Of a DNA stretch of 64,000 nt, positions 45,883 through 58,812 are shown one piece after another (within the stretch, counting starts at the first letter, position 1; every line of letters begins with the position of its first letter). This DNA comes from Propionibacteriaceae bacterium (GTDB lineage: Bacteria; Actinomycetota; Actinomycetes; Propionibacteriales; Propionibacteriaceae). The notes under the pieces are model-generated. The model did not search any database. It saw only the letters and a program-made list of their open reading frames with translations, and was not told the DNA's origin. A program made the translations under genes and the position numbers. The stretch lies in the NCBI GenBank assembly GCA_031271975.1, contig JAISUR010000002.1, positions 1 through 64,000 on the forward strand. The letters are read 5' to 3'.

Positions 45883-46743
45883 ATGGAAGCTGAGGCTGCG
45901 GCGGGGGCACCTGCCAAGAAGAAGTCGCGCGCTGGGCGCGACCTTCCGGCTGCGCTCATCGTCGGTTTCAGCCTGTTCTTTCTCGTCATCGCGGCGTTCC
46001 TGTGGTTCCCGGTCGGTGTGCCGATCATTTTGAGCCTGCTGTCGATCCTGGGTGTGTTCGAGTTGCACTCGGCGCTGGCCCTGGCGGGCATGAGCTCGGC
46101 GCGGGCGCCGCTGGCGGTGTTGACCCCGGCGATCATCATCAGTGGGTGCGCGCAACTGTGGGATCCGCGTCTGGAAGTCCTGCCGTGGGGTCTGACGGGG
46201 TTGGCTGTGCTGACGGTGCTGCTATGGCGGTTGCCCGGCGGCGCCGAAGGCTATACGAAAGACGCCGCGGCCAGCCTTTTCACCATCGGGTATCTCGCCT
46301 TGCTGGGCTCGTTCATCGGGCCGGTGCTGGCGCTGCCGGACGGCGCGGTGAAGTTGGGGCTGATTTTCATGTGCGTCTGCGCTTCGGACACCGGCGGCTA
46401 CGCGTTGGGCGCGTCCCTGGGCAAGCACCAGATGGCACCCAACATCAGCCCTAAAAAGACCTGGGAGGGCCTGGTCGGCTCGTTCCTGCTGGGCGCGGTC
46501 GTGGGTGGCTTGGTGGCCGAGTTCGCGCTGCACGTGCCCTGGTGGATAGGTGTGCTGCTGTCCGTCATCATGACGTTGTTCGGCACGGCCGGAGACTTGG
46601 TCGAGTCGATGATCAAGCGCGATGTGGGCATCAAAGACATGTCCTCGACGCTGCCCGGCCACGGCGGCATCATGGACCGCATCGATTCCTATTTGGTGGG
46701 CATCCCGGTCGGTTGGGCGTTTTTCACCATCGCGGCCCTATGA
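45883..46743 (+). CDS. cdsA: Phosphatidate cytidylyltransferase
   Basis: Makes CDP-diacylglycerol for phospholipid synthesis in the membrane. The 286-residue protein has eight or so helices and the CDS signature near its C-terminus: ESMIKRDVGIKDMSSTLPGHGGIMDRIDS. The stretch ASDTGGYALG is also typical. It starts 2 nt after frr and overlaps the rlmN start (ATGA at 46740). Confidence 0.95.
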   Translation: MEAEAAAGAPAKKKSRAGRDLPAALIVGFSLFFLVIAAFLWFPVGVPIILSLLSILGVFELHSALALAGMSSARAPLAVLTPAIIISGCAQLWDPRLEVLPWGLTGLAVLTVLLWRLPGGAEGYTKDAAASLFTIGYLALLGSFIGPVLALPDGAVKLGLIFMCVCASDTGGYALGASLGKHQMAPNISPKKTWEGLVGSFLLGAVVGGLVAEFALHVPWWIGVLLSVIMTLFGTAGDLVESMIKRDVGIKDMSSTLPGHGGIMDRIDSYLVGIPVGWAFFTIAAL

Positions 46744-47747
46744 CACATTGGCTGGAGTTGGACCCGGCGGCCCAAGCCGGGCAGATCGCGGCGCTCGGAT
46801 TCCCCCGTTTTCGCGTCGGCCAACTCAACCGGCACCTACTCACGCACCACAGTTTCGACCCGGACACGTGGACGGACGTGCCCAAGGCGGAACGCGCCGC
46901 GTTGGCCGAACTGGCTCCCAATCCGCTGACGGTGGTGCGCGCGCCCAGCGCCGACGACGGCCAAACCATCAAGACGTTGTGGCGCCTGGCCGACGGCGAG
47001 TTGGTCGAATCGGTGCTGATGGCATATCCCGGCAGATCCACGGTGTGCGTGTCGTCGCAGGTGGGCTGCGGCATGGGCTGCCCATTCTGCGCCACCGGCC
47101 AACTCGGCTTGCGCCGCAACCTGACTGCCGCCGAAATCGCTGCCCAAGTAATTGCGGCGGCGCGCGAACCGGCCTTCCCGCGGCTGTCCAACGTCGTTTT
47201 CATGGGCATGGGCGAGCCGTTGGCCAACTACGGGCCGGTATTGGCGTCCATCCGGCTCATCGCGGGCCCCATGGGAATCTCGGCGCGCGGCATCACCGTG
47301 TCGACGGTGGGCCTGGTGCCGCGTATCGACCAGCTCGCCAAAGAGGGGTTGCCGCTGACCTTGGCGCTCAGCCTGCACGCTCCCGACGACGAATTGCGCG
47401 ATCAGCTTTGCCCGCTCAACCGGCGTTTCCCGGTCGCGGAAGTGCTGGCCGCGGGGCGGCGCTATTTCGACGCCACCGGGCGCCGCGTCTCGGTCGAATA
47501 CGCCCTGATCGACTCCGTCAACGACCAGACTTGGCGCGCCGAGCGGTTGGGCCGCGCCCTGGGCCGGCGTTGGGCACATGTGAACTTGATCGGGCTCAAC
47601 CCGACGCCGGGGGTCAAATGGAAGGCCTCCGGGCGCCAAGCAGAGTTCGTGAAATGCCTGGCCGCGACGGGGATTTCGGTGACGATCCGGGACACCCGCG
47701 GACAGGACATCGCGGGCGCCTGCGGCCAGTTGGCGGCGGCGGATTGA
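46740..47747 (+). CDS. rlmN: Dual-specificity 23S rRNA/tRNA adenine-C2 methyltransferase RlmN
   Basis: A radical-SAM enzyme that methylates A2503 of 23S rRNA and A37 of some tRNAs. The 335-residue protein has the cluster motif C110-x3-C114-x2-C117 (VGCGMGCPFCATG), FMGMGEPLANY, ALSLHAPDDELRD and the C-terminal GACGQLAAAD, with the second catalytic cysteine. The ATG overlaps the cdsA stop. Normal actinobacterial position. Confidence 0.95.
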   Translation: MTHWLELDPAAQAGQIAALGFPRFRVGQLNRHLLTHHSFDPDTWTDVPKAERAALAELAPNPLTVVRAPSADDGQTIKTLWRLADGELVESVLMAYPGRSTVCVSSQVGCGMGCPFCATGQLGLRRNLTAAEIAAQVIAAAREPAFPRLSNVVFMGMGEPLANYGPVLASIRLIAGPMGISARGITVSTVGLVPRIDQLAKEGLPLTLALSLHAPDDELRDQLCPLNRRFPVAEVLAAGRRYFDATGRRVSVEYALIDSVNDQTWRAERLGRALGRRWAHVNLIGLNPTPGVKWKASGRQAEFVKCLAATGISVTIRDTRGQDIAGACGQLAAAD

Positions 47748-47756
47748 ACAGGCCAC

Positions 47757-47762
47757 TACAAT
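47757..47762 (+). promoter_or_regulatory. Probable -10 box of leaderless purT
   Basis: TACAAT lies 6 nt before the GTG at 47769, without a ribosome site. It marks a new transcript start after rlmN. Confidence 0.55.
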
Positions 47763-47768
47763 CCTCGT

Positions 47769-48974
47769 GTGATATCACCAATCGGCACGCCGCTTTCCCC
47801 GAACGCCACCAAAGTCATGCTGCTCGGCTCGGGCGAACTCGGCAAAGAAGTGGTCATCGCCCTGATGCGCCTGGGCGTTGAGACGATCGCGGTCGACCGC
47901 TACGAGAACGCGCCCGCGCAACAGGTGGCGCACCGGGCCTACACCATCGACATGACCGACCCCGCCGCCATCCGTGCCCTGGTTGAGAAAGAGCGCCCGG
48001 ATCTGGTGGTGCCCGAAATCGAGGCCATCGCCACTGACGAGTTGCTCCGGATCGAAGCCGAATCGCTGGCGACGGTGATTCCGACGGCCCGCGCCACCCG
48101 GCTCACCATGAACCGTGAGGGAATCCGGCGGCTGGCGGCCGAAGAACTCGGCCTGCCGACCTCGCCGTACCGCTTCGCGGACTGCGTGGCGGACGTTCGC
48201 GCGGCGCTCGACGACATCGGATATCCGGCTGTCATGAAGCCGGTGATGTCGTCGTCCGGGCATGGCCAGTCTGTGCTGAAGACGCCGGACGACGTGCAGC
48301 CGGCCTGGGATTACGCGTGCTCCGGGGGCCGGGTGGCCACCACCAGGGTGATCGTGGAGGGGTTCATCGATTTCGACTACGAAATCACGCAGTTGACGGT
48401 GCGCGCGAAGGGCCCGTCGGGAGATGTCGAGACGTATTTCTGCGAGCCGGTCGGGCATCGCCAAATCGACGGGGACTATGTGAAGTCGTGGCAGCCACAG
48501 CCCATGACGCCCGGCGCGGTCAAGGAAGCCCACCGGCTGGCCAAAGCCGTGACGGGGGCCTTGGGCGGCCTGGGCATCTTCGGCGTGGAGTTGTTCGTCA
48601 AGGGTGACAAGGTCCTCTTCTCCGAGGTCAGCCCGCGCCCCCACGACACCGGCATGGTGACCCTGGCGACGCAGCGCCTGTCGGAGTTCGAATTGCACGC
48701 CCGCGCGATCCTGGGGCTGCCGGTCGACACCACGCTGCTGCGCCCGGGCGCTTCGGCAGTGATCTACGGGAAGTTCGACGGCGGCCCGGTTTCCTACCCG
48801 GGCTTGGACGCCGCTTTGCAGGTGCCCGAGACGGACGTGCGGCTGTTCGGCAAACCCGCCGCCGCGCTCCCGCACCGCCGCATGGGCGTCGCCGTGGCCA
48901 GCGCCGCGGACGTCAACACCGCGCTGCAACGCGCCGAGCTGGCCGCAAGCCTGGTCAAGGCCACCCATGCGTGA
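47769..48974 (+). CDS. purT: Formate-dependent phosphoribosylglycinamide formyltransferase
   Basis: Makes formyl-GAR with formate and ATP in purine synthesis, an alternative to the folate-dependent PurN. The 401-residue ATP-grasp protein has [84 protein letters not shown] and the FGKP end. Formate dependence suits an organism with fermentative metabolism. It lies between rlmN and dxr, where other actinobacteria usually have no purT; its 3' end overlaps dxr by 8 nt. The start is the GTG at 47769. Confidence 0.94.
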   Translation: MISPIGTPLSPNATKVMLLGSGELGKEVVIALMRLGVETIAVDRYENAPAQQVAHRAYTIDMTDPAAIRALVEKERPDLVVPEIEAIATDELLRIEAESLATVIPTARATRLTMNREGIRRLAAEELGLPTSPYRFADCVADVRAALDDIGYPAVMKPVMSSSGHGQSVLKTPDDVQPAWDYACSGGRVATTRVIVEGFIDFDYEITQLTVRAKGPSGDVETYFCEPVGHRQIDGDYVKSWQPQPMTPGAVKEAHRLAKAVTGALGGLGIFGVELFVKGDKVLFSEVSPRPHDTGMVTLATQRLSEFELHARAILGLPVDTTLLRPGASAVIYGKFDGGPVSYPGLDAALQVPETDVRLFGKPAAALPHRRMGVAVASAADVNTALQRAELAASLVKATHA

Positions 48975-50127
48975 AGTGGTGGTGCTGGGCAGCACTGGGT
49001 CGATTGGCACCCAGGCCCTTGACGTCATCACCGCCCGGCCCGGCCAGTTCCGCGTGCGCGGGCTGGCGGCCGGGGGATCGCAGGCTGACCTGCTTGTCGC
49101 GCAAGCCAAGGCGACGCGCCCCGAAGTTGTGGCGGTCGCCGACGCCGCGGCGGCCGAGCAGGTGCGCGCCGAGTTGCCCCGGGTGGAAGTTTGGGCAGGC
49201 CCGGAGGCGGTCACGCGGCTCGCGGGCAGGCCCTGTGACGTGGTGCTGAACGGAATCACCGGGGCCGCCGGCCTGCTGCCGACACTGGCTGCGCTGGCCG
49301 CCGGCACCACGCTTGCCCTGGCGAACAAGGAGTCTTTGGTGATCGGCGGCGACCTGGTCGCCAAGGCCGCCAAACCCGGGCAGATCGTCGCCGTGGACTC
49401 GGAGCATTCAGCTTTCGCCCAGGCCTTGCGGGCCGGACGCGCCCAAGAGGTGCGCAAGCTCATCCTCACGGCGTCTGGCGGGCCGTTCCGGGGCTGGAGC
49501 ACTGAGCAGTTGGGCCAGGTCACGCCCGACATGGCGTTGGCGCACCCGACGTGGCGGATGGGCCGGGTCATCACGATCAATTCCGCGACGCTGGTCAACA
49601 AGGGCCTGGAGTTGATCGAGGCGGGGCTGCTTTACGGAGTTGGCTTCGACGATATCGAGGTCGTCGTCCATCCCCAGTCCGTGGTGCATTCCATGGTGGA
49701 GTTCCACGACGGTTCCACCATCGCGCAATGTTCGCCGCCCGACATGCGCCTGCCCATAGCCTTGGGCCTGACCTGGCCGGAGCGCCTGGCTGACGCGGCG
49801 GCCCCATGCGACTGGTCGAAAGCGGCGGCCTGGACGTTTGAGCCGCTGGATTCCCAGACCTTCCCCGCCGTCGAGTTGGCTCGCGCGGTCGGCAAGCGCG
49901 GTGGCAACTGGCCCGCGGTGTACAACGCCGCCAACGAGGTGGCCGTGGCGGCGTTCTGCGCCGGAGAATTGGGTTTTGCGGGTATTGTCGATGTGATACG
50001 GGAAACGTTGGATGGTTACGCCCCTACCGACACCGGCACTGTAGACGCGGTGCTGGGCGCCGACAGTTGGGCCCGGGAGCGAGCGGCGAGCTTGATCGCC
50101 GGAAGGAGTCAGGCATGGAGTTGCTGA
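48967..50127 (+). CDS. dxr: 1-deoxy-D-xylulose 5-phosphate reductoisomerase
   Basis: First committed step of the MEP isoprenoid pathway, using NADPH. The 386-residue protein has [28 protein letters not shown], the metal/substrate segment [14 protein letters not shown], and [10 protein letters not shown]. It works in the same pathway as ispG two genes on, and feeds menaquinone as well as other isoprenoids. It overlaps purT (8 nt) and the site-2 protease gene (13 nt). Confidence 0.96.
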   Translation: MREVVVLGSTGSIGTQALDVITARPGQFRVRGLAAGGSQADLLVAQAKATRPEVVAVADAAAAEQVRAELPRVEVWAGPEAVTRLAGRPCDVVLNGITGAAGLLPTLAALAAGTTLALANKESLVIGGDLVAKAAKPGQIVAVDSEHSAFAQALRAGRAQEVRKLILTASGGPFRGWSTEQLGQVTPDMALAHPTWRMGRVITINSATLVNKGLELIEAGLLYGVGFDDIEVVVHPQSVVHSMVEFHDGSTIAQCSPPDMRLPIALGLTWPERLADAAAPCDWSKAAAWTFEPLDSQTFPAVELARAVGKRGGNWPAVYNAANEVAVAAFCAGELGFAGIVDVIRETLDGYAPTDTGTVDAVLGADSWARERAASLIAGRSQAWSC

Positions 50128-51404
50128 CCACGATCGGATTCGGGCTGGTGTTCTTCGCCTTGATCATCGTCTCCGTGGGTCTGCACGAAATTGGGCACAT
50201 GGTGCCTGCGAAGCTGTTCGGGGTGCGGGTGCCGCGCTACTTCATCGGCTTCGGGCCGACGATTTTCTCGCGGCGGATCGGCGAGACCGAGTACGGCCTC
50301 AAGGCTTTCCCGCTGGGCGGTTTCGTGCAGCTGCTGGGCATGTATCCGCCCGGCTCCAAGCGCTACGGAAAGCCCTCGCGGTTCATGGAGTTGGCTGACG
50401 CGGCCCGCGAGCAGGAGTGGGAGGACATTTCCGGGGCAGATGTGGAAGACCGCCGCCTGGTCTACCAGCAGAAGACTTGGAAGAAGATCGCCATGATGTT
50501 CGGCGGCCCCTTCATGAATATCCTCATCGCCTTCGTGCTGTTCTGGTTCCTCACGGCCAGTTTCGGCGTGGTCCGTACCACGACGGTGGTCGCGGGGGTG
50601 CCAGATTGCGTCAAGGCGGTCAACGACACCTCCGACTGCACGGCCGCCGATCCTGTGCCGCCTGCCAAACAGGCCGGCCTGCAGGCCGGCGACCAGATCA
50701 TCGCCTTCAACGGTGTGCGCATCGACAGCTACGACCAGCTCACCGACTCCATCCGCGGCAACCTGGATCGTGTGGCCCAGATCACGGTGTTGCGCGACGG
50801 CGTGGAAGTTGAGTTGCCGGCCGTGCACACGATGATCAACCAGGTGTCCGACGAGTGGGATCCGACGGCGACTGTCGCCGCCGGTTTCCTGGGCGTCTAC
50901 TCCCAGCAATACCGCGAATCGGGTGGCCCGCTGGACGCTCTGGACCAGATGTGGACGATGACAAAACAGTCCGCGGTGGCGTTGGCCAAGTTCCCGGTCA
51001 GCGTCTATTTCGTGGCCGTCGACATGGTCACCGGGGCTGACCGTGACCTGAACTCGCCCATTTCCATCGTGGGTGCCAGCGCCGTCGCGGGCCAAGCGAT
51101 GACATCCGACGCCTACACCGACCAGCAGAAGCTGTACCTGTTCGCCTCGCTGCTCGGCTCGGTCAACTTGTTCCTCGCCATTTTCAACCTGGTGCCGCTG
51201 CCGCCGCTGGACGGCGGGCACATCGCCGGGGCGCTGTACGAATGGCTGCGCCGGCAGGTAGCCCGCGTGCGCGGCAAGGCTGATCCGGGGCCTTTCGACA
51301 CCGCGCGGCTGTTGCCGCTGGCCTATGCCATGGCCGGGTTCTTGCTGATTTGCGGCGTCGTGCTGATTGTCGCCGACATCGTGAACCCGTTGGAACTATT
51401 CTGA
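50115..51404 (+). CDS. Site-2 intramembrane metalloprotease (RseP/Rip1-like)
   Basis: Cuts transmembrane proteins such as anti-sigma factors inside the membrane. The 429-residue protein has the zinc motif HEIGH at residues 24-28 in the first helix, a PDZ domain (about residues 195-260, [19 protein letters not shown]), and the second active-site segment [13 protein letters not shown]. It is the counterpart of mycobacterial Rip1 in both sequence and location. The ATG at 50115 has GGAAGGAG before it. The ECF sigma/membrane pair at 2.1-4.0 kb could be among its clients, though nothing in the sequence shows this. Confidence 0.93.
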   Translation: MELLTTIGFGLVFFALIIVSVGLHEIGHMVPAKLFGVRVPRYFIGFGPTIFSRRIGETEYGLKAFPLGGFVQLLGMYPPGSKRYGKPSRFMELADAAREQEWEDISGADVEDRRLVYQQKTWKKIAMMFGGPFMNILIAFVLFWFLTASFGVVRTTTVVAGVPDCVKAVNDTSDCTAADPVPPAKQAGLQAGDQIIAFNGVRIDSYDQLTDSIRGNLDRVAQITVLRDGVEVELPAVHTMINQVSDEWDPTATVAAGFLGVYSQQYRESGGPLDALDQMWTMTKQSAVALAKFPVSVYFVAVDMVTGADRDLNSPISIVGASAVAGQAMTSDAYTDQQKLYLFASLLGSVNLFLAIFNLVPLPPLDGGHIAGALYEWLRRQVARVRGKADPGPFDTARLLPLAYAMAGFLLICGVVLIVADIVNPLELF

Positions 51405-51408
51405 TCCG

Positions 51409-52542
51409 GTGGCCATAAATCTGGGGATGCCGGGCCCGGGGGTTCTCGCTGAGCGGAGACCGACCCGGCAAGTGCGCGTGGGCAAGGTGCTGGTCGGCGG
51501 TGGGGCGCCGATCTCGGTGCAGTCCATGACGACGACCAAGACGACCGATGTCGACGCCACTTTGCGGCAGATCGCGGAGTTGACCGCCGCGGGCTGCGAC
51601 ATCGTGCGGCTGGCGGTCCCCAGCCAAGATGACGCCGACGCGCTGCCCGCGATCTGCGCCCGATCCCCGATTCCGGTGATCGCCGACATCCACTTCCAGC
51701 CCAAGTACGTTTTCGCCGCTATCGCCGCCGGTTGCGCGGCGGTACGCGTCAACCCGGGCAATATCCGCGCCTTTGACGACCAGGTCGCGGCGATTGCCCA
51801 GGCCGCGGTCGCCGCGGGGGTGAGCCTGCGCATCGGAGTTAACGCGGGGTCGCTGGACAAGCGGCTCTTGCAGAAATACGGCGCCGCCACGCCGGAAGCG
51901 CTTGTCGAGTCCGCATTGTGGGAGGCCAGCCTGTTCGAAGAGGTGGGCTTCGGCGATTTCAAGATCTCCGTCAAGCACCACGACCCGGTCGTGATGGTGC
52001 GCGCCTACCAACTGCTTTCACAGCGTTGCGACTACCCGCTGCACCTCGGTGTCACCGAAGCCGGGCCGGCGTTCCAGGGGACCGTGAAATCCTGCGTCGC
52101 ATTCGGCGCCCTGTTGGCCCAAGGCATCGGCGACACGATCCGCGTCTCGCTGTCGGCCCCGCCGGTAGAGGAAGTCAAAGTCGGGGTGAAGATCCTGGAA
52201 TCGCTGAATCTGCGGCCCAGGCATTTCGAAATCGTGTCCTGTCCTTCGTGCGGGCGCGCGCAGGTGGACGTCTACAAGCTGGCCGAGGAGGTGACGGCGG
52301 GGCTCTCCCACTTGAAGGTGCCGCTACGCGTCGCCGTCATGGGCTGCGTGGTGAACGGGCCCGGCGAGGCCCGCGAAGCCGACCTGGGCGTGGCCTCCGG
52401 CAACGGCAAAGGGCAGATTTTCGTCAAGGGTGAGGTCATCAAGACCGTGCCGGAAGCAGAGATCACCGCCACGCTGCTGGCCGAAGCGAACCGGCTGGCC
52501 GAGGGCATGGAACCCGGCCAATTGCAGGTGGAAATCCGATGA
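51409..52542 (+). CDS. ispG: 4-hydroxy-3-methylbut-2-enyl diphosphate synthase
   Basis: An iron-sulfur enzyme of the MEP pathway. The 377-residue protein has [41 protein letters not shown] and the cluster cysteines in SCPSCGRAQ and [14 protein letters not shown]. The start is GTG at 51409, 4 nt after the protease stop; the stop overlaps the acetyltransferase start by 4 nt. Confidence 0.96.
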   Translation: MAINLGMPGPGVLAERRPTRQVRVGKVLVGGGAPISVQSMTTTKTTDVDATLRQIAELTAAGCDIVRLAVPSQDDADALPAICARSPIPVIADIHFQPKYVFAAIAAGCAAVRVNPGNIRAFDDQVAAIAQAAVAAGVSLRIGVNAGSLDKRLLQKYGAATPEALVESALWEASLFEEVGFGDFKISVKHHDPVVMVRAYQLLSQRCDYPLHLGVTEAGPAFQGTVKSCVAFGALLAQGIGDTIRVSLSAPPVEEVKVGVKILESLNLRPRHFEIVSCPSCGRAQVDVYKLAEEVTAGLSHLKVPLRVAVMGCVVNGPGEAREADLGVASGNGKGQIFVKGEVIKTVPEAEITATLLAEANRLAEGMEPGQLQVEIR

Positions 52543-53369
52543 GGGCGCGCATCCTCACGCCGTCCGACGCCGAGGCAGTCAAGAGGCTGCTGCGGGCCGA
52601 CCCGGTCTCCAGCATCTTCGTGGCCTCCCGCGTGGAATCCGGGGTGTTGCAGCCGCACACGCCGGGCACATTGTGGGGCTGGCCGGAGGGCGACTTCAGG
52701 GCGCTGCTGCACATCGGGCGGAACATGGTGCCGGTCGCGGCGGACCAGTTGGCGATCTCCGCTTTCGTGGAGGCCGTCGGCCGCCGCCGCTTGTCGCAGG
52801 CGATTCTGGGCCCTGCCGACATGGCCCTGCAACTGTGGGCGGGCCTGGCCCGGCGTTGGGGCCGCAACTACTCCGTCACCCGGGAGATTCGCCCCCGCCA
52901 GCCGCTCATGGCCATCTCCACAGCTCCGCGCTGGCCGGCCGACACGCGGGTGCGCCCCATCACCTTCCGCGAATTCGATTCCTATTTGGCGGCGTCGCTG
53001 GCGATGTTCCGCGAAGAGGTAGGTTCCGGCACGATGGACCAGCAGACCGAGGATTCGTTTAGGCGGTACTGCCATTCGCTGGTCGCCAACGGCCGCGCGT
53101 TCGGCATCGTGGAGGACGGCCATGTCGTGTTCAAGGCGGATATCGGGGCCGCCGGCAACCTGGTGGCCCAAATGCAGGGCGTGTGGCTGCATCCGTCCCA
53201 TCGCGGCCAGGGGATTTCCGCCGGGGCTGTGGCGGCGGTGACTGAGTATGTGCTGGCCGACTACCGCACGGCGTGCCTGTACGTGAACGACTTCAACGTG
53301 CGGGCCATCCGCTGCTACGAGCGGGTCGGCTTCTCCCAAACCGGCGAATTCTCCACGGTGCTGTTCTGA
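52539..53369 (+). CDS. GNAT-family acetyltransferase (Rv2867c-like)
   Basis: A 276-residue protein with an N-terminal DUF4081-type domain (about residues 1-125) and a C-terminal GNAT fold containing [23 protein letters not shown] (acetyl-CoA binding) and [19 protein letters not shown]. It sits downstream of ispG exactly as the mycobacterial gene Rv2867c does. The substrate is unknown. Confidence 0.85.
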   Translation: MRARILTPSDAEAVKRLLRADPVSSIFVASRVESGVLQPHTPGTLWGWPEGDFRALLHIGRNMVPVAADQLAISAFVEAVGRRRLSQAILGPADMALQLWAGLARRWGRNYSVTREIRPRQPLMAISTAPRWPADTRVRPITFREFDSYLAASLAMFREEVGSGTMDQQTEDSFRRYCHSLVANGRAFGIVEDGHVVFKADIGAAGNLVAQMQGVWLHPSHRGQGISAGAVAAVTEYVLADYRTACLYVNDFNVRAIRCYERVGFSQTGEFSTVLF

Positions 53370-53419
53370 GCCCTGATTCGCGGGTGATCAGGGCTGAGCG
53401 GGGAGCGGAGCGCGGGGTA

Positions 53420-53425
53420 TAAGCT
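53420..53425 (+). promoter_or_regulatory. Probable -10 box of leaderless proS
   Basis: TAAGCT (within TATAAGCT) is 8 nt before the GTG at 53434. There is no ribosome site. Confidence 0.45.
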
Positions 53426-53433
53426 TGGCGCTC

Positions 53434-55209
53434 GTGATCACGAGAATGTCAACGTACTTCCTGCGCACACTGCGCGAGGATCCCGCCGACGCCGAGTTGG
53501 CCAGCCACAAGCTGCTGGTGCGAGCCGGATATATCCGGCGGATGGGGCCTGGCCTGTATACGTGGCTGCCTATCGGGTTGCGCGTCTTCGAAAAGGTGGA
53601 GCAGGTCATCCGCGAGGAAATGGACGCCATCGGCGGCTTCGAAATGCGCTTCGGCTCCCTGCTGCCCCGCGAGCCGTATGAGGCGTCGCACCGCTGGCAG
53701 GACTACGGCGACACGCTGTTCCGCCTCAAGGACCGCAAGGGCGCCGACTATCTGCTGGCGCCGACGCATGAGGAGTTTTTCACCCTCGTCGTGAAGGACC
53801 TTTACCAGTCGTACAAAGACTTGCCGCTGATCATCTACCACATCAACCCGAAATACCGCGACGAGGCCCGGCCGCGCGCCGGCCTGCTGCGCTGCCGCGA
53901 GTTCTCCATGAAGGACTCCTATTCCTTCGACATCGACGACGAGGGCCTGAAGGTCTCCTATGAGAAACACCGTGTGGCCTACCAGCGCACCCTGGAACGG
54001 CTCGGATTGGAGTACACCATGGTGCGCGCGATGTCGGGCGCCATGGGAGGGTCGCGCTCGGAGGAATTCTTGGTCGAGATGGACGGTGGCGAGGATTCGT
54101 TCGTGCTCGCCCCAAGTGGGTTCGCGGCCAACACAGAGGCCTTGCGCATTCCCGCGCCCGATCCGGTGGACGCGTCAGGCGTCGGGCCGGTGCAGGTGAT
54201 CGACACGCCGGACACCCCGACTATCGATTCGCTGGTGGCCGTCGTCAACGAGCGCTACCCGCGCGCCGACCGGCCGTGGACCGCCGCCGATACCCTCAAG
54301 AACCTCGTCTACAAAGTCACCGACGTCGACGGCGCTGAATCCGCGCTCATCATCGGCCTGCCCGGCGACCGCGAAGTGGACGAGAAGCGCCTGGTCGCCG
54401 CTATTGAGCCCGCCCAGGCGGTGCCGTTCAGCGAGGCCGATTTCGCGGCGTATCCGCAGCTCGCCAAGGGTTACATCGGGCCCTTCAAGGCAGGCGTGGG
54501 ACAGGTCTTGGGCGAGAACGCGCCCTTCCGAATCCGCTACCTGGTTGATCCGCGCGTGGTGGACGGCACCCGTTGGGTCACCGGCGCCAACGAGGTGGAC
54601 CGGCACCAGCTCGACGTCGTGTACGGACGCGACTTCACATCCGACGGCGTGTTGGATGTCGCCGAGGTCCGCGAGGGCGATCCGGCTCCCGACGGCTCCG
54701 GCCCGCTCAAGCTCGCCCGCGGTGTCGAGATCGGCCACATCTTCCAGTTGGGTCGCAAGTACGCCGAGGCCCTGGGGCTCAAAGTTCTCGATGAGAACGG
54801 CAAACTCGTCACCGTGACCATGGGCTCGTATGGCTTCGGGCCGTCGCGGGCCGTCGCCGTGCTGGCGGAGAAGTACCACGACGAGAAGGGGTTGGCCTGG
54901 CCGCCCCAGGTGGCGCCTTTCGACGTGCACATCGTCGCGGCGGGTAACCAGGAGGAGATCACCCAGGCGGCCGAGCAGTTGGCCGGGCAGCTTGACGCCG
55001 CGGGTGTGGCCGTCATCCTGGACGACCGCAAGGAGCGTCCGGGCGTCAAGTTCGCCGACGCCGAATTGCTGGGCATGCCCACCATCGTGGTGGTCGGACG
55101 CAGCCTGGCCGACGGCGTCGTCGAGATCCGCGACCGCGCCACCGGCGAGATCGCCAAAGTCCCGTTCGAGCAGGCCGTCGGCCAGTTGATCAGCGGTTCA
55201 ACGCGCTGA
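53434..55209 (+). CDS. proS: Prolyl-tRNA synthetase (bacterial type)
   Basis: Charges tRNA-Pro. The protein has about 591 residues and the bacterial layout with class II motifs ([47 protein letters not shown]), an inserted editing domain (about residues 225-385) and a C-terminal anticodon-binding domain ([25 protein letters not shown]). The start is uncertain: GTG 53434 or ATG 53446; GTG fits the -10 box. The 3' end overlaps the convergent membrane protein gene by 20 nt. Confidence 0.94.
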   Translation: MITRMSTYFLRTLREDPADAELASHKLLVRAGYIRRMGPGLYTWLPIGLRVFEKVEQVIREEMDAIGGFEMRFGSLLPREPYEASHRWQDYGDTLFRLKDRKGADYLLAPTHEEFFTLVVKDLYQSYKDLPLIIYHINPKYRDEARPRAGLLRCREFSMKDSYSFDIDDEGLKVSYEKHRVAYQRTLERLGLEYTMVRAMSGAMGGSRSEEFLVEMDGGEDSFVLAPSGFAANTEALRIPAPDPVDASGVGPVQVIDTPDTPTIDSLVAVVNERYPRADRPWTAADTLKNLVYKVTDVDGAESALIIGLPGDREVDEKRLVAAIEPAQAVPFSEADFAAYPQLAKGYIGPFKAGVGQVLGENAPFRIRYLVDPRVVDGTRWVTGANEVDRHQLDVVYGRDFTSDGVLDVAEVREGDPAPDGSGPLKLARGVEIGHIFQLGRKYAEALGLKVLDENGKLVTVTMGSYGFGPSRAVAVLAEKYHDEKGLAWPPQVAPFDVHIVAAGNQEEITQAAEQLAGQLDAAGVAVILDDRKERPGVKFADAELLGMPTIVVVGRSLADGVVEIRDRATGEIAKVPFEQAVGQLISGSTR

Positions 55210-56770
55210 CGGCGTTCCAGTTGGGGAACTGGGCGGCCGCGCCGTACCAATCCGGCGCCGCGAGCTTTTCGGCGTACGCCTGCTGGGCCTCGCTGCGCAC
55301 CCGCGGATCGGGTGCTTGGACCGCCAGGCGTTCCAGCGCGGGCAGCGCTCCGTCGTTCAACTCATATCGGATCATGGCCACGTCGATTTCGCCGCCCTGG
55401 GCCAGGTACCGGTCGACATTGTGGTTGGCGATGATCGCATCCGTGTCGGCGAAAGCCAGCGCGGCCACCGCCAGCAGGCCGGCCCAGGCGATGGGCCGGG
55501 AGACGTCGCCGGGCCGGATGTGCCAGGCGAGCAACGCGCCGAATACGGCCAGCATCAGCACCAGGAACCACAGCACGTACAGGCGCAGTTGCGACATGCC
55601 GTATGTCTGGGTGTAGAGCAGCATCTTGGAGACGGCCGTCGCGATCAGCAGGCAGGTGAGCGCCGAAATTGATCCGGTCAACACCCGCAGGCTGACTGGG
55701 AACACCCCGCCGGGCCGACGGGCCAGCAGATACGCCAAACCCACCGCGGCCAGGTTGATCACAGCCACGCCGCACAGTTCGAAGAAGCCGCGCCGGGCAT
55801 ATTCGGCGTAGGTGAAACCGCTCGGCAGGGCCCCTGCGAAGGCCGAGAACAGGTAGGTGCCCATCGCGGCGAAGAACACGGCGTACATGCCAGCCAGCAC
55901 GGCCAAAGGGGCGGCCAGGGCCGACTGCGGCAAGAGGCGAGCCTGGGCGAGCTTGGCGTCGACGCCCTCGGCCGTTAACTGGCGGGCCCGGTGGTGGCGG
56001 CCGTTGCCGCAGAGAATCGCGAAGATGTATGCGGCCACCGGAGCCGCTCCCAATACGTACACCAACCGCAATCCGAGGTCGTCGGGCGGGGTGAGCTGGG
56101 CGAATCCGTCCAGCAGATCGGCGAAGGATCGGTCAGCGGCGGCGAGCAGTGCGCCGACGGCGATGAACAATGGCAGGCAAACCAGCAGGCTGAGCCCCAC
56201 CGCCTTGACTGCCGGGCTGCCTGCGGCCCGCCGACCAAAGACGGCCTTGGCGGAGGCAAACCAGGCGGTGTAGTTCGCGACGGGCGTGGCGACGAGTTGG
56301 CTGAGCATATCCGTCAGCGTGTGGCCACCGAAGCGCGGCGCGACCGCGTTGCCGCAGGCGGTTGCCACCCAAAGCACACACAGGCCGGTTTCCAGTGGAT
56401 GAAGCAGGAACCAGTCGATGCTGCGCACGTCGAACACCGTGAACCGCAACGCCCCGGCGACCGCCAGCGCAAATAGCAGCCAAGACTTGCGAGTCTGCCG
56501 GATCCCGAGCCAGTGCAGATAGGGGAGCGCGACGCCCAGGCAGGCCAAGTAGAAAACCGTGGCTCCCGACGCGGCCACCGGAACGCCCCACTCGAAGAAG
56601 AAATAACCCGCGGCGAACAGCGCGACGGCGGTGGCTACGTCCTGTTTCAGGGGTAGGAAGCGTTCAGTCAACGGCAGCAGCGGCGGCTGGTAGGAGGGGA
56701 AAGGGGGATTGGACCAGGTGTGTTGGCCGCGGATGGCGGCAGGCGGCGGCGGAAGTGTCGGGATGCTCAT
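55190..56770 (-). CDS. DUF4173-type polytopic membrane protein
   Basis: A 526-residue protein with roughly 12 hydrophobic helices after a Pro-rich 40-residue N-terminus ([16 protein letters not shown]). The late segment [40 protein letters not shown] is characteristic of DUF4173 proteins, as I recall. Function unknown. The ATG at 56770 is used; the upstream extension has no family content. Its last 20 nt overlap the proS end on the other strand. Confidence 0.8.
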   Translation of the reverse strand: MSIPTLPPPPAAIRGQHTWSNPPFPSYQPPLLPLTERFLPLKQDVATAVALFAAGYFFFEWGVPVAASGATVFYLACLGVALPYLHWLGIRQTRKSWLLFALAVAGALRFTVFDVRSIDWFLLHPLETGLCVLWVATACGNAVAPRFGGHTLTDMLSQLVATPVANYTAWFASAKAVFGRRAAGSPAVKAVGLSLLVCLPLFIAVGALLAAADRSFADLLDGFAQLTPPDDLGLRLVYVLGAAPVAAYIFAILCGNGRHHRARQLTAEGVDAKLAQARLLPQSALAAPLAVLAGMYAVFFAAMGTYLFSAFAGALPSGFTYAEYARRGFFELCGVAVINLAAVGLAYLLARRPGGVFPVSLRVLTGSISALTCLLIATAVSKMLLYTQTYGMSQLRLYVLWFLVLMLAVFGALLAWHIRPGDVSRPIAWAGLLAVAALAFADTDAIIANHNVDRYLAQGGEIDVAMIRYELNDGALPALERLAVQAPDPRVRSEAQQAYAEKLAAPDWYGAAAQFPNWNAVSALNR

Positions 56771-56867
56771 GAATCCACGGTAGGCGGCGCCTGGAGGCAA
56801 CCCAATAAGAAGACTCCTAACTTTGCCCTAAGACTTCCTGAGAGCCAAGGTGCGCATTCGGTGCCCC

Positions 56868-56873
56868 TATTAT
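56868..56873 (+). promoter_or_regulatory. Probable -10 box of leaderless ftsY
   Basis: TATTAT lies exactly 6 nt before the GTG at 56880, with no ribosome site in between. Confidence 0.55.
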
Positions 56874-56879
56874 GTCCTC

Positions 56880-58773
<1,894 letters not shown>

Positions 58774-58812
58774 CCGCGAACCCGCACGGGTCTAGGTAGG
58801 CTAGGAGCCACA

